Source: Fusarium oxysporum f. sp. lycopersici 4287
Lineage: Eukaryota; Ascomycota; Sordariomycetes; Hypocreales; Nectriaceae
NCBI RefSeq assembly: GCF_000149955.1
Contig: NC_030999.1
Coordinates: 230,068-294,067, forward strand
Direction: 5' to 3'
DNA length: 64,000 nt
Notes under the pieces: generated by a model
Told to the model about the DNA's origin: nothing
The model's input: only the letters and a program-made list of their open reading frames with translations
The model's database searches: none
Position numbers and translations under genes: made by a program
In this document: positions 22,198-33,900 of the stretch, in pieces
Layout: every line of letters begins with the position of its first letter
How positions within the stretch are numbered: position 1 is the stretch's first letter

Positions 22198-23181
22198 CTT
22201 GCGTTATGTCTCGGTTCTCATCTGTCAGCAACACAGTCTTATATATGAATTTTTGATATTCTGTAGACCTCTAGAGAGTAAGTTTCTATACCGAGACTAG
22301 AATCGCGTACAGTTAACTCTGGGTTTATCGGAGGCTGTCTCTCATAAGGGGTGGTCTGTCTTTCTCTGAGATTTGGATTTAAGAGAGGCGACCAATGCGG
22401 AAGAAGAAGAATCTGGAGCGTGTCGGGCGAGAGTTCACAACCACTTCACAGTGACTGATGCCAACCTCAGCCTCGGCCTCAGAAAGGAAAGGGTGGAAGG
22501 ATGCTTCGATGTCTTGTCCTCGCCGTACGATTGCCATGCACATCTCCTTCTCCCCTCGGTTTTGCACTATTCGTACAGCCCGTGTGGGACAACCAATGAT
22601 GCATCGAGAATAATTCTTCAATGATGACGAGTGGACTACTCAAGCCCACTCAAAGTACGGTATTTGGTATCTTTAGATAAGCAAGACGGCGGTTTGGGTA
22701 CAGACGGGAGGAAGGAACCATCCCTGAACAGGTGTACATGTATTTGTGCGAGAAGCGGTGAACACCCGCTTCATGAGGCTAAGAAAGCACACTGAGGCAC
22801 TTTCCTGGGATCAGGGACTAATAAACGGCTTAGCGGTAGCTATAGCACATGAATATACAACCCCAAGTCTCATCATCGCTTGTACGCCACAAACACTAAG
22901 ATAAAGGACGAAAACTCCTTGTAGATACATTCTTTCCTACTCTTATACCGGCTAACTGAATCATATGCCGCCATGCTTCCGTGTGTAGCTACGCCGAAAT
23001 ACAAAAGCCGGGATTCCAATCTGTATCGGCGTTATTTCCTAGCCCTCTTCTCCGCCTACTATAAGCCGAGTCAACTTGGATATCAGTGCAAAATGGCTCA
23101 CATGGTGCTCCTCTGGCTGTCTTCTTGACCTATCCGTGGGAGTGTCAACTTATGCTACTGAATTTGACTTCAGTACCTATA
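22198..23181. other. Intergenic; nothing recognised
   Basis: The frames at 22373-22624 (plus) and 22379-22621 (minus) overlap each other and lack motifs. The region becomes AT-rich towards the transposon. Confidence 0.45.
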
Positions 23182-23183
23182 TA

Positions 23184-25398
23184 CCATATACAACCCCCCT
23201 TTCGACAGCCCCACCCTTTCGTCAAGCAAAAAAAAAATAGCACCACCAAAATTCGTCAACTTCACTTATACGAAATTTGGCCAGAATAAATAGCTACCTA
23301 AAAGAAGCTTCTTTTATTGATTATATAAATGAGTGGAGATAATTATTTTGACCTGTTGAGCATGTGCTGGGCACGCGATATATGCAAGTCATGCTATTGA
23401 AATATTTTCAATATGGTCACTAACCTCCTCACCGCTCTTTCTCGTGATTTTTGATCTTTACCTTCGACAACAGCAGAAAAATGCCTAAATCACGACTTAA
23501 ATGGGAATATACAGAGGACGATATGGCTGACGCCATATTGGACATTACCGATCATGGTTTTTCACCCCCTCAAGCGGCCCAGAGAAGAGGAGTGCCCCGA
23601 ACGACCCTCATCGATAGACTTAACGGCCGTGGGGCCGCTGAAGACCAGATCCAGCCTCGCCGACGTTTGTCCAAGAGCCAAGAAGATAGGCTCGCTTTCT
23701 GGATACTCCGTCAGGAGTCCTTGGGCTATGCTCCGTCCCAAAGTCAGATCCGCGCTTGCGTCATGGGCCTGCTGAGACAGCAGGGCGAACATCCCGACTT
23801 AGGACGTATCTGGGTGATCAAGTTTATCAATCGCCGCACAGACTTAAAGACCAAGATGGGTAGACGTCAAGAAGCTAAAAGGTTCGACTCTTTCACACCT
23901 AGAGCGGTTCATTGGTACTTTGATATCCGGGATGGCCAGTATGGCTGGATCAAGCCTGAAAACACCGTCAACGTTGATGAAGGCGGTATTATGACTGGTT
24001 TCGGCAAGTATTCACCTCTATTACTTGTCGGTGCTTGCATTTTGACCGACTAATTCTCTTCATTCAGGTCTAGATAGCCTGGTTGTTGGAAGCGCAGACC
24101 CGAAGCGCAAGGCCTTCCTCAAGGGACCACAGACTCGGAATTGGACTTCATTCATCGAAGCTATCACTGCTGACGGCCGCGCTTTAGTTCCTGGCATAAT
24201 CTTCAAGGGGAAGGAACTGCAGAAACAATGGTTTCTTGATGAGTTCAAGCAGATAGCAGACTGGTATTACATAACTTCGCCCAACGGGTGGACTGATGAC
24301 CACATAGGCATTGAATGGCTTGAAAGAGTTTATCTGCCCCAGACTACACCTGCCGACGAGTCAGACGCGAGATTGATCATCTTAGATGGTCACGGAAGCC
24401 ATGCAACAGTATGTCCTCCATTTCCCCCATCTCACGATCAGTGCTGAGTGATGGAAGGATGAATGGATGGCCACGTGCTTTTTGAACAACGTTTATTGCT
24501 GCTATCTACCAGCACACTGCTCTCATGGACTCCAGCCACTAGACAATGGAGTCTTCAACGCGTTAAAGGCTGCATATCGACGAGAGCTGGAAAAGTTCGC
24601 TTCGTTGACTGATTCCGCTCCGATGGACAAGGTCAATTTTATTAGGGCCTACGCCAAGGCTCGCCGAGTTGGAATGACCAAGAAGAACATACTGTCAGGC
24701 TGGAGGGTCACTGGCAACTGGCCGATTTCGCGTTCTAAAGCGCTGCGACACCCTGAAATCCAACAAGACAGGCCAAACAGCGGCCCAAGAGTGACTCCTG
24801 AACCTAGGCCGTATCTTGGTTCGGACGATACTCCACAGACGAGCCGTCAAATTCGAGATCTTGGGCTGAACAAAACACCAAAAACGCGGAGACGGTACAA
24901 CGTGATAGCCAAGGGCTTTGAGGCTCAACAACAGACAGTAGCGGCGCATACGCAGAGGATTGCCAGCCTAGAGGAAGAATTGGCTCGGCTGAAGAGAGGG
25001 AAGAAGAGGAAGGCGGTACCGAATCCTAACAGGCGTTTTATGACTCTCGGGGAGACTTTAGCTGTTGGAGAAGCCATAACTGAAGGGGAGACTCAAAATG
25101 AGTCTGTCGTGGTGGAATCTGTCTGTTCAGACGAGCGAGAGTCAGAATCAGAGGCTAGCTCGGTCATTGAAGTGAGAGAGGAAGCCGTACCCCAGCAACG
25201 GACCACGCGGTCAGGACGGCTTATCAAAAGACCTAAATTCCAATAGAGATAGTTGTTCGCTATTGTGAGATGAGATATTTTGCACATGTCCCTCATTTTG
25301 GCCGAGTTGTTTACAAGTGAAGTTGTCCATTTTTGGTGGTCCTCTTTTTTTTTTGCTTGACGAAAGGGTGGGGCTGTCGAAAGGGGGGTTGTGTATGG
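23184..25398 (+). mobile_element. Complete pogo/Fot-like DNA transposon, copy 1
   Basis: The element is 2,215 bp with long terminal inverted repeats beginning CCATATACAACCCCCC on the left and CCATACACAACCCCCC read from the right. They extend through a shared GACAGCCCCACCC block and a poly-A run. A TA target duplication flanks it (23182-23183 and 25399-25400). It encodes an intact three-exon DDE transposase. A near-identical inverted copy lies at 54955-57170. TA insertion and transposase type place it in the Tc1/mariner superfamily, pogo branch. Confidence 0.95.
23481..25246 (+). CDS. pogo-type DDE transposase (intact copy)
   Basis: Exons 23481-24003, 24068-24408 and 24458-25246 give 550 aa. 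Intron 1 (24004-24067) uses a GC donor, GCAAGT, with a CTAAT branch site and TTCATTCAG acceptor. A GT donor two bases later would run into a stop, so the GC donor is required for MTGFG-LDSLVVG to join. Intron 2 (24409-24457) is GTATGT..GAAG and joins GHGSHAT to DEWMATCF. Domains: an N-terminal psq/CENP-B-type helix-turn-helix (GFSPPQAAQRRGVPRTTL); a second DNA-binding helix region (EDRLAFWILRQESLG); and a DDE_1 core with D166 (NVDEGG), D281 (LDGHGSH) and D317 (QPLDNGVF), spaced DD35D. The C-terminal tail is coiled-coil and basic, ending in an acidic stretch. It is predicted to bind the terminal repeats and cut and paste at TA. No lesion seen. Confidence 0.9.
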
Positions 25399-25400
25399 TA

Positions 25401-26259
25401 ATGCTTAATAGTAATGTGCACGATAAGCGAATGCAACAGCCCCCCTTTCAGCTTAAAAGCAGTTTTTGAGATAATGCCTAATAATCAATTCGCATTAACA
25501 CTAGCTAAGAGTAATAACGTTATATATTAGCCCGAACTGTCTTAATAATGAAAGTTGATCTCCTTATCCCTTTGCCATGATATCGTTGGAGTCATCTCAC
25601 GTTGCCTTGACTTTTTTCCGTAGGAAGCTCAAATACTTATCTTGGCAATTGTGGAGGCATATGTAACGGTTACACCCAACCTGTACGCCACGATGCAAAA
25701 GATTGGTTAAGAACTGCTATTGTAGCAATTACGGTGGTGCATACAGCTGCGTATAGGAGCTTACTGTGAGCCAGTTTCAAACCTGTTCAGAACTGGAGCT
25801 TGGAAGAATTCCTACAAATAGGAGCTTGCCTCAGAGTATCAAGACACCGAGTGATGACGGTCTATTCCAGAGCTTCGCCAGGTTTCGTACTACTCAGGAG
25901 CTGCAAACTACCAGTGAGTCGTTTTCAAGGTGAGGAGATGTGTTATCTATCACTCTCCAGGGTTGGAAGTCTTCTTTGTTCACCAAGGGTCAATTGTCAA
26001 CTTAGCCCCCTGCTTTATGGCTTTTTCTTGGAAGTTGGGTGTTCATTGGTGTTTATGACGTCCTTGACCGGGATTTTCATATCGTTTGCTGAATTCCGCA
26101 ACGCACTTAGATTGCTAAATGGTAGGCTCTATCTTATACTCTTTTCTGTAATGTATCGATTCCCTCACAGGTCTCTATTTTCGAGGTGTTGCCCAAAGGG
26201 CTGGGTTGCGGCCCATACACATGGGCTGGCGCATCAAGAGCGCACGGCATCCCTTCTGG
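25401..26259. other. Intergenic; 3' flank of the F-box-like gene
   Basis: A plus frame of 176 codons (25800-26330) overlaps the end of the F-box-like gene and is hydrophobic and low in charge. I regard it as chance. Nothing else is recognised. Confidence 0.4.
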
Positions 26260-27243
26260 TCAAGAGTCAAGGAATTCGTCTTGACTCTTCACCAGTGATA
26301 GCATTTCATCTGGAAACTTGTCCCCAGTGAAGTAGCCGGGGAATCTTTCGGCCAATACGTCGATTGTAAGCAAGAAGAAGGGGTATTCATCCAGAATTTG
26401 CGAAAGCATTGAATGCGGCCAGTAACTCTCATGTATCCGTATGGCCAGCATTTGGACCTTTCCGACATACACTCTACAGGTTACTTCTGGGAGGCCAACT
26501 AGAGTATCGCGCCAAAAGCTAGCGACAGTTTCTACTTTCAGCGGCGTTGATGCAGCTCTAAGTTGAGTTGTTCTGTCCGTGCCGGGATTGATATAGCTGA
26601 TACGGGTGTAATCTGAGGTGCGAAGTTCGGGTTGATGTAAGTTTTGTAGATTCTCAACTGACGCAATGAGCTTCTGGTACTTCGCTGCTTCACGTGTGAA
26701 CTCCAGCCTCCACGACGAGAAATTCACTCCCTTTTGCAGTGCCTTTTCCTCGAGGTGCTTTGCGAGTGCTCGATGATCGGCTTCAATAGCAGTGACCACA
26801 TTCCTTTCCGAAACACCATAGAAGCCTATAAAATAGTCCGTCAGACTATGACTTCCTCGGATGATTGAAACATCCAGGGCGTTCAGTTGCCGGTCGTAAA
26901 ACCCAAGCTCCCAGCACCAAGCTACACGTTTCCAAGATGAGTAAAGGACCGTGCGGTAGCGACGGTGTCCCTCCTCGTGGTCCAGGTCCTCCAAGACATC
27001 GATAATCTCACAGTCCTTTAAACCAAGGGCGAGAAGGGTACCGAATTTGGGTTTAGGATAGCAGTGGGTCCGTTGAGATGGAAAAAGACGTTTAATTGTG
27101 GATTGAATTCCACATCGTAAGGTTGTATTAACTCTGCCCAGAGGAACCAGGCTGGACAAGTCAAGGAGCAACACTTCCTTAAAGATCATATCTTGGACCT
27201 CTTTTGGCAAATGTAAAAGTGGGCTTGTATGATGTCTGGCCAT
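26260..27243 (-). CDS. F-box-like domain protein
   Basis: A single-exon frame of 327 aa from the ATG at 27243. Residues about 10-50 (LLHLPKEVQDMIFKEVLLLD, then LSSLVPLGRVNTTLR) fit an F-box-like motif, with the LP..V...I opening and a leucine-rich second half. The remainder is mixed alpha-type sequence without recognised repeats. F-box proteins usually recruit substrates to SCF ubiquitin ligases through Skp1; whether this protein does so is inferred. The C-terminus has no repeats of the LRR or WD type. The neighbouring sequence from 27265 on is duplicated at 48.1 kb, but the F-box gene itself is not in that copy. Confidence 0.6.
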   Translation of the reverse strand: MARHHTSPLLHLPKEVQDMIFKEVLLLDLSSLVPLGRVNTTLRCGIQSTIKRLFPSQRTHCYPKPKFGTLLALGLKDCEIIDVLEDLDHEEGHRRYRTVLYSSWKRVAWCWELGFYDRQLNALDVSIIRGSHSLTDYFIGFYGVSERNVVTAIEADHRALAKHLEEKALQKGVNFSSWRLEFTREAAKYQKLIASVENLQNLHQPELRTSDYTRISYINPGTDRTTQLRAASTPLKVETVASFWRDTLVGLPEVTCRVYVGKVQMLAIRIHESYWPHSMLSQILDEYPFFLLTIDVLAERFPGYFTGDKFPDEMLSLVKSQDEFLDS

Positions 27244-29016
27244 TTTCGTGAGGTCGCAGTATTAAGAACACCCTTCAAAGGCAGAAAATTCAAAAGGAGG
27301 GAAGACAGGAAAGAAATGACCGAAATTCTTTGAAATATTCAGGTTATTATTCTTTATATTCACATGAAAACCTTCCGGTATTTCCCAATCCGTAACCAGT
27401 GCCCGTGTCTTTTTACACTTCTAGGGTGGAAAAAGCACAAGATGCATTGGCATTCAGTAGCTCAAGCCGAGCTATCCGTACCAAGGCAAACTGCCTGGTC
27501 AGCTGAAGGCAGCAGGTTTGAATCCCACGGCCCTGGAACACCCCTCCTTGTTTCTCTCTCGTTCAACTATTTAGCCTGAGTTACTGCCAGCATCAGCTAA
27601 TCATTCAAGGTGATTACAAAAACAAAGCCAATCTACCAATTGGCTAGTCATCGCAATGCATCACATCATGGATGAATTGGCCATGAAGTAGAACTGATCA
27701 AAACGCAAATCTATGACCAAGTCCTCAAGCTTATCTAGTTTGATCAAAGATAGAAGGGACGCTCCTGCTAATCGTCGAACTTTGAGCACGTCTTTGGTGC
27801 TAGCGAGTTTGACCGAGTTCTGCGTCAGCCTGATCGTAGATATGAGATCAGTAAATTGCGACATAGCCCAGCCCATATCGCTCTGAGACTGGCTCGAAAT
27901 CTAATTTTTAAGCCTAACAGATATTCAAAAGAACACACCGCGTCATAGTACGGAAGAGAGAAGTAACAGAGAAATAAAACCGCAAAGCATATCTCAAACT
28001 GGTACGGTAGGCTCGCTGTGATACTTATTTATTCTGTGAAACTGATGAGGTCTGTCACACCTTGCGAAGCATTGATTTTCTGGACTTGGCATGGAAAGTC
28101 CATAAAACATGTATAGAATCTTTCTCTGTACAATAGACTGGTAAATTCTTTTGATAAACAGAGACTTGGTTATATGAACATCCTTTCTCCGAGGTCACAT
28201 GTTGGTGGGTTTGTTAGAACGACCATGTGCCTCACTCGCGCGATAATACTGTAGGGTTACAAATTTAGTTCTTAACCATTGTTTGATTTTACCAAAAGCT
28301 CCATTAATTTAAGGCCTGAACTCTCAAGATGCAGTAAATTATCAAGCCTCTGCAGAATCTCCCTTCGTCCGTCGCAAAGGTTTGATGATTCTGGCCAGGT
28401 GCAATTTTGTTGGTACGTAAGAAGACAAGGAACTGGTGAAAATACTCTAGAAGGGCAATTTAAACGGAATACTGGGGTTATCGGGAACCATATGAAAGAG
28501 ATAAGTCAGCTTATACTGCTGGAAAACCCTTCCTGCGGGGTTTTAACAATGGCATGGCTCCAGCACTCTGACCCCCTTTACACCTGAGGACATTCACAGT
28601 TTTCGCGATGCTCATGTAGATATACCGTATGGGCACTGCTGAGGTGTCTGGTGCCTTAACGTCTCTCCATAGTCCTAGCAGCGGCTTATTTTCGATTGGA
28701 AATATTCCTGTCATGGTGGCGGTGCTCAGCCGTGGACTCCTGACTTAATCTCGGGGCGCAAGCCCAGGACTTACCTTTCGGACAGTGAGACCTGCAGGGT
28801 TCACGAAAAACCAACCAATTACTATTTTACAGCAGGGATTAGTTAACTCAGTGACTTTAGGGGATCAGGAAGCCGTATGCGGATAGGCCACTGGGTTAGG
28901 CAGCTCCGGGAATCTCCTCATATATCGTCTTGGCATGGGTTTTAGTGCAGGCCTTCCTTGACATTATAGTAAGTTCGCTGTATGTGACACCAAAAAAAGG
29001 AAGTGGACAGTCTAAG

Positions 29017-29133
29017 NNNNNNNNNNNNNNNNNNNNNNNNNNNNNNNNNNNNNNNNNNNNNNNNNNNNNNNNNNNNNNNNNNNNNNNNNNNNNNNNNNNN
29101 NNNNNNNNNNNNNNNNNNNNNNNNNNNNNNNNN
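29017..29133. other. Assembly gap (117 N)
   Basis: A run of N lies inside segmental duplication 2, copy A. The corresponding part of copy B (about 48920-49140) is AT-rich and unremarkable, so the gap probably reflects assembly difficulty between duplicated copies rather than a gene. Confidence 0.95.
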
Positions 29134-30390
29134 TATCGTATCATGACACTTACAGGGGTGATATCCATCCAACTTACCAGGCCCGGCCCGGCGGTTAGCG
29201 GCCCGGCCTTATTTCATTCAGGTTTGTCCCACACTTCTCTCTCGCCAGCTTATCGTACAACTCCACTATACACGATCTATTCTTTTCAGGTCAAATCTGT
29301 GTCCAGGAAGTGGAAACAATTAGGAAATCTTTATTATTAGTAATACTCTCCCGAACGAACTATTGCTGTAAGTGACATGACTTCCCTGATCACCCAATTG
29401 TTAAAAGATGTTCCACTCCTCCGCCCCTCAGCGACCTGTGTTCGTCTTCCACACTGTTAGTTGATGTCGATAAACACTTCAGGGCGTTCCTCTTGCACCG
29501 AGAAACCAATTATACTATGCTTAAGCGGTTAGAACTGAGGCCTCTCTAGATTCTCTGTGCCAGGTCATCCACTTTTCCCACTCCCAGCATATAGCAAATG
29601 TTAGCTTGTTGATATCATTGCTAACACTCTCTACCAAAAGAGTGCCATAGGATAACGATTCAAAATCTGATAACGGTGTTTCTCATTCAAGCAGGTACTG
29701 TTGCTCTCATGGCGTACTCTCAACAAGACGACTCCTACTTCGTTGAGTACGATGAACCTCACCACAGAATCACGGCCCGAGAAGCAGCACGCATGATGGC
29801 CCGCCAACGGCAAGATATAATCGGCGTTGAGCTCTCGCGATTAGCAGGATATGAGTACCTTGAGGATATTATGCAGCATATGCGACAAATGGAGGTATGA
29901 TGCGACACATTGACACCCATCCCTTATCTTGTGCTCACAACGTCTAGGACGAGACTACCAGGTGTTTCCCTCATTGATATGCAGGACGATATCCAGTGGT
30001 TCATGCGACCCTACTTGATCGACTTCCTCATCGAGGCCCATGCTGCCTTTGGCCTCCTCCCCGAAACTCTCTTCCTCACTGTTAACCTCCTCGATCGATA
30101 CTGCTCTAAGCGAGTAGTGTATAAGCAACACTACCAGCTGGTTGGATGCGCTGCTCTACTCATCGCTGCGAAGTATTGTGACAAGAAGGACCGCGTTCCT
30201 CAGATTCACGAACTCAACAACATGTGCTGCGGACTCTATGAAGCTGGCATGTTCACTGAGATGGAGATGCATGTAGTAAACACCCTCGATTGGGCCATTG
30301 GCCCCACCACCGTCGGCTTTTCGCAACTAATGGTAGCCGAGGAGGGTGATGATCAGGAGGTTGCCCACGTGGCTACCTACCTCTGTGAGA

Positions 30391-30584
30391 TGTTGGAAAA
30401 TCCGGGAATCCCCTTCCCTTCAGGATTCAGACTGTTAGTCTGAAAGTCCTAGATTTAAAGTTCAAAGTCCTAGATACAATCATCTAGAGATATAAACCCG
30501 AGAATAACTCTCAGCTCAATAATGAACAACCAAGTTTCATAAAAATACATTTTCACCCAGCACTACTGCGCAATATAAACAACA
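30391..30584 (+). repeat. 5' LTR of copia element 2
   Basis: Starts TGTTGGAAAATCC and ends ATATAAACAACA; no difference from the 3' LTR was seen. The internal repeat AAGTCCTAGAT occurs twice within the LTR. Confidence 0.95.
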
Positions 30585-30599
30585 GGTTATGAGCCCGGG
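30585..30599 (+). promoter_or_regulatory. Primer-binding site of copia element 2 (tRNA-iMet anticodon arm)
   Basis: GGTTATGAGCCCGGG directly follows the LTR. Its reverse complement contains GGGCTCATAACC, the initiator tRNA-Met anticodon stem-loop. It is longer than the match in element 1. Confidence 0.8.
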
Positions 30600-30658
30600 T
30601 TAGCAAACACCGGGTTTCTCTTCTGAATCAAAGAACCAAACTTTAACTTCAACTCAAG

Positions 30659-30841
30659 ATGACGTCACGACGAGCCCCACCTTCCACCATGCGAACTCGC
30701 AACACAATCAGAGTATCGCCTGCATCCGAATCGTCGCAACCTGGTGCTTCAGGTCAAGACCACACACCATCCTCAATGTATGACAGTACCACGGTCATCT
30801 CTGAAAGGAAACTCTTTTCCTTCCGCAAGAGCTCAAGCTAG
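30659..30841 (+). CDS. Short N-terminal Gag frame of copia element 2
   Basis: An ATG at 30659 opens 60 codons ending at TAG (30839-30841). The downstream Gag-Pol frame is open from 30817 in the -1 frame, but its first ATG is only at 30952. The overlap 30817-30841 is thus a window in which a -1 shift would join the N-terminus to KLGGPSNWEQY, which reads as normal Gag sequence. Programmed shift, 1-base mutation and a late internal start are all possible; no canonical slippery heptamer is obvious. Confidence 0.45.
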   Translation: MTSRRAPPSTMRTRNTIRVSPASESSQPGASGQDHTPSSMYDSTTVISERKLFSFRKSSS

Positions 30842-30951
30842 GCGGCCCCTCCAATTGGGAGCAATATTGCCCAGCTCAGAAGGCCATTCTTCGGATCAAT
30901 GGCCTCGAAGATGCTGTCTTTGGTGATTACCCTCCCGAGGAACAGCAGACT

Positions 30952-33900
30952 ATGGATCAAAAGATCAGGGCGGCAAAAGCTGCCGTCTCCATCCGAGGTA
31001 ACTGCACTGGAGAAGCACTCAGTCAACTAGTCGGGATTGAGAATCCCCAGGAGATGTTCAACCTTCTCCAGGCCTATTGTATTGGCACGGGCCCAGTTCT
31101 TCTGCAGACAACACTTTACCAGTTCATCCGGATCAAAACAAGCTCTTACGAGACAATTCCACAATTTAATGTCGACTTTGAACGACTCGTCAAACTTCTC
31201 CTCGAGCAGAAAGAACCAATCTCAGATACCCTCAAAAAGGTTGTTTATCTGACTGCCTGCGAGAACGAGTACCCTGACTGGACTGCCAGACAGCGCGCTC
31301 TCCTACGCTCGGAGCATCCGCCAACACTACGATCAATGCAGCAAGATCTCATTGATGAAAACAGGTCATCAGATGATGATGACAGTCATGGTACTGCCTC
31401 CACGTACTGGGCTCACAGTAAAAAGACTGGAAGGAAGGGCCCGGCCGCAAGAAAGCAAGAGGCAAGTGGCCGGAGGAGAGGATCTTCAAAGAACCAGCGA
31501 GCCGCGAACAAGTCTAGCCAGGAAACCAATCATCGAGTCGGCAAGAACAAGGAACATACCTGCACGAACTGCAAGAAGAGAGGACATCATGAAAATGATT
31601 GTTGGTTCGCCCATAAGGATAAGCGACCCGACTGGGCAGTCCGTCTCGCCAAGGAACTCATGGAGCATGATCTTCAACGCGACAGCACCAAGAATCTCCA
31701 TATCAAGGAATCAAATCACATGACAGTTGAGCGATCTTTTCTGATTCTTGAAGACAGCGTCTCAGACGAGCTACCTATGGACAATACAGAGACGTGTAAA
31801 GTCTCCCTTGATAACATCTCTTCAACCGCAGAATGGCTGTTCGACACAGGTTCATCAGTCCACATCTGCAACGACCAAAGCCTATTCACAGAACTGCAGC
31901 CTGCAACCCGAACGGTCCTCGTTACGGGCGGTGGGAAGGTGTACCCATTCGGTAAGGGGACAGTCAAAATTTGCTTCATAAACAAATGGGGTGAGCAGGT
32001 CACAATTAACCTCAAAGACACGCTGTTCATCCCTGAGTTTCCGGTAAATGTCATGTCAGGACTCAGGCTATACAAGAACGGCGGCTGGATAGACGGGAAC
32101 GACATGTACGACCCAACAGGAGATGTCTTTGGTCTCCTCCGCATAGGAAGGGACGGTCTGTACGTGAACACTGAGGTCGGAAAGACTACTGTTTCAAACC
32201 AGGCCGTCTCGGAACTCCAGCCAGAACCATGCAATCATCACACTGCTTCATCAAACCAATGCCTGAATGTCGACCTTTGGCACCGAAGACTCGGCCATGT
32301 TAACGCATATCAGGTGTCACAGACTGCCAAAATGACCAGAGGAATGTACTGTGACGGCCACCACGACCATCAGCCTTTCAATTACTGCCTCGCCTGCGAC
32401 ATCGCAAAGGCCCTACGATGGACTCCGCGAAATAAACGGAAACGAGCCTCCAGGGCCGGGTTCATTCATGTTGACACCTTCAAAGTCAATCCACCGGGCA
32501 TTAGAGGCGAACGATGGGGAATGATTGCCACAGATGACAGGCATAGAATGAGATGGGCCTACACGTTCACGAGGAAGGGGATGGCTTCGGAACTTCTAGG
32601 CCAGCTCATCTCCAAGATACGAACTCAGTATGGCATCCGAGTGTACGCAATCCAAATGGATGGCGGCTCTGAGCTCTATGGTGCGTCTCTCAAGAACCTC
32701 GAGTACACTCACGGCGTCAAGATCATCAAGACGACACCATATACTCCTGAATTTAACGGAGTTGCTGAGCGCTCTAACCGCATCATCTTTGACAAAGTCA
32801 GAGCAACCATGGAATCGGAAAGAATCCCGATAGAGCTCTGGCCATTGGTCCTGGAAGATATGGTGCGCAAGACAAACGTGACAGCCACCAGGGCAATTGA
32901 TGGCCTCACTCCCATGGAAAGCTTTCTCAACGAGGCCTTTCCCGGACAAGACAACAAGCCGGATCTGTCCGGAGAACGAATCTGCGGCTCACAAGTCACG
33001 ATACACATACCGCAGGAACGAAGATTGAGATCACACAAGTTTGGCCCAAGAGGAGAGGCTGGAATCTACCTATGCATGGAAGGTTCACAGATCTACACCT
33101 GCTGGGTGCCCTCTCGCAGGAAGGGACATCAGATCGTCCGTTCTGCAAATGTACAATTCTACGAAAAGGTTGGGGAGACAGAACTCCTGACCGAAACTGA
33201 GCATGATGTTGAGCCGGAAATCCGCAAGAACGGAGCTCCCATCTCAAGCCGGCCACAGTCCGTCACGGAGCAGACAAAGACTCCAAGGCCACAAAGGTCT
33301 GAAGTGAACAATCTTCAGCATGCTGAGGTGCATAATCCTCAGCATGGACAGACGACAACATCCATGACATCAGCTAAGCTGCCCGATCTCCGAAAAGAGG
33401 TGATCACTGAGCCCAAAACAATGACTGAAGCGCTTCAAGGTCCGCAAAGGGAGCATTGGCTCAGAGCAATACACAGTGAGCTGCGCAGTCTCCTCACGAA
33501 AGGAACTTGGCGCATGCTGGACCGCAACCAAGCTCACAATAGGCCACTTACCGTCAAATGGGTATTCAAGGTCAAGAAAAACGAGGACGGCAACCTCGAC
33601 AAGTTCAAGGCGCGGCTGGTGGTCAGAGGCTTTGAACAACAGTTCGGCTTTGACTACAACCAGACCTTTGCCTCTGTTGCCAAAGCGGCGACTTGGAGAA
33701 TCCTCCTCACCGTTGCTGCCTGTCTTGACTGGGAGATTGAGCAGATGGACGTGTCGACGGCGTTCCTGGAAGGGGACCTCGAGGAAGAAGTCTTCATCGA
33801 AATGCCGGAAGGGCTTGTAGAGTATTTCGACCAACACCCAGAAGACCGTCCGCCAGGATTCTCAACCGAGAAGATCTGCAAACTGATCAAATCCCTCTAT

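Noticed and set aside
25800..26330. 176-codon plus-strand open frame
   Set aside because: Low-complexity hydrophobic composition, no motif, and it overlaps the end of the F-box-like gene on the other strand; most likely a chance frame.
27440..27545. tRNA-like sequence (a GGTTTGAATCC B-box-like motif), also seen in degraded form at about 48260-48350
   Set aside because: The T-arm and acceptor stem do not pair acceptably and no anticodon arm could be drawn; at best a decayed tRNA-derived sequence within duplication 2.
29180..29215. GC-rich CCCGGCCCGGCGGTTAGCGG stretch, also near 49175
   Set aside because: Considered as a telomere-like or transposon end, but it lacks tandem repeats or a matching inverted end; it is just a conserved part of duplication 2.
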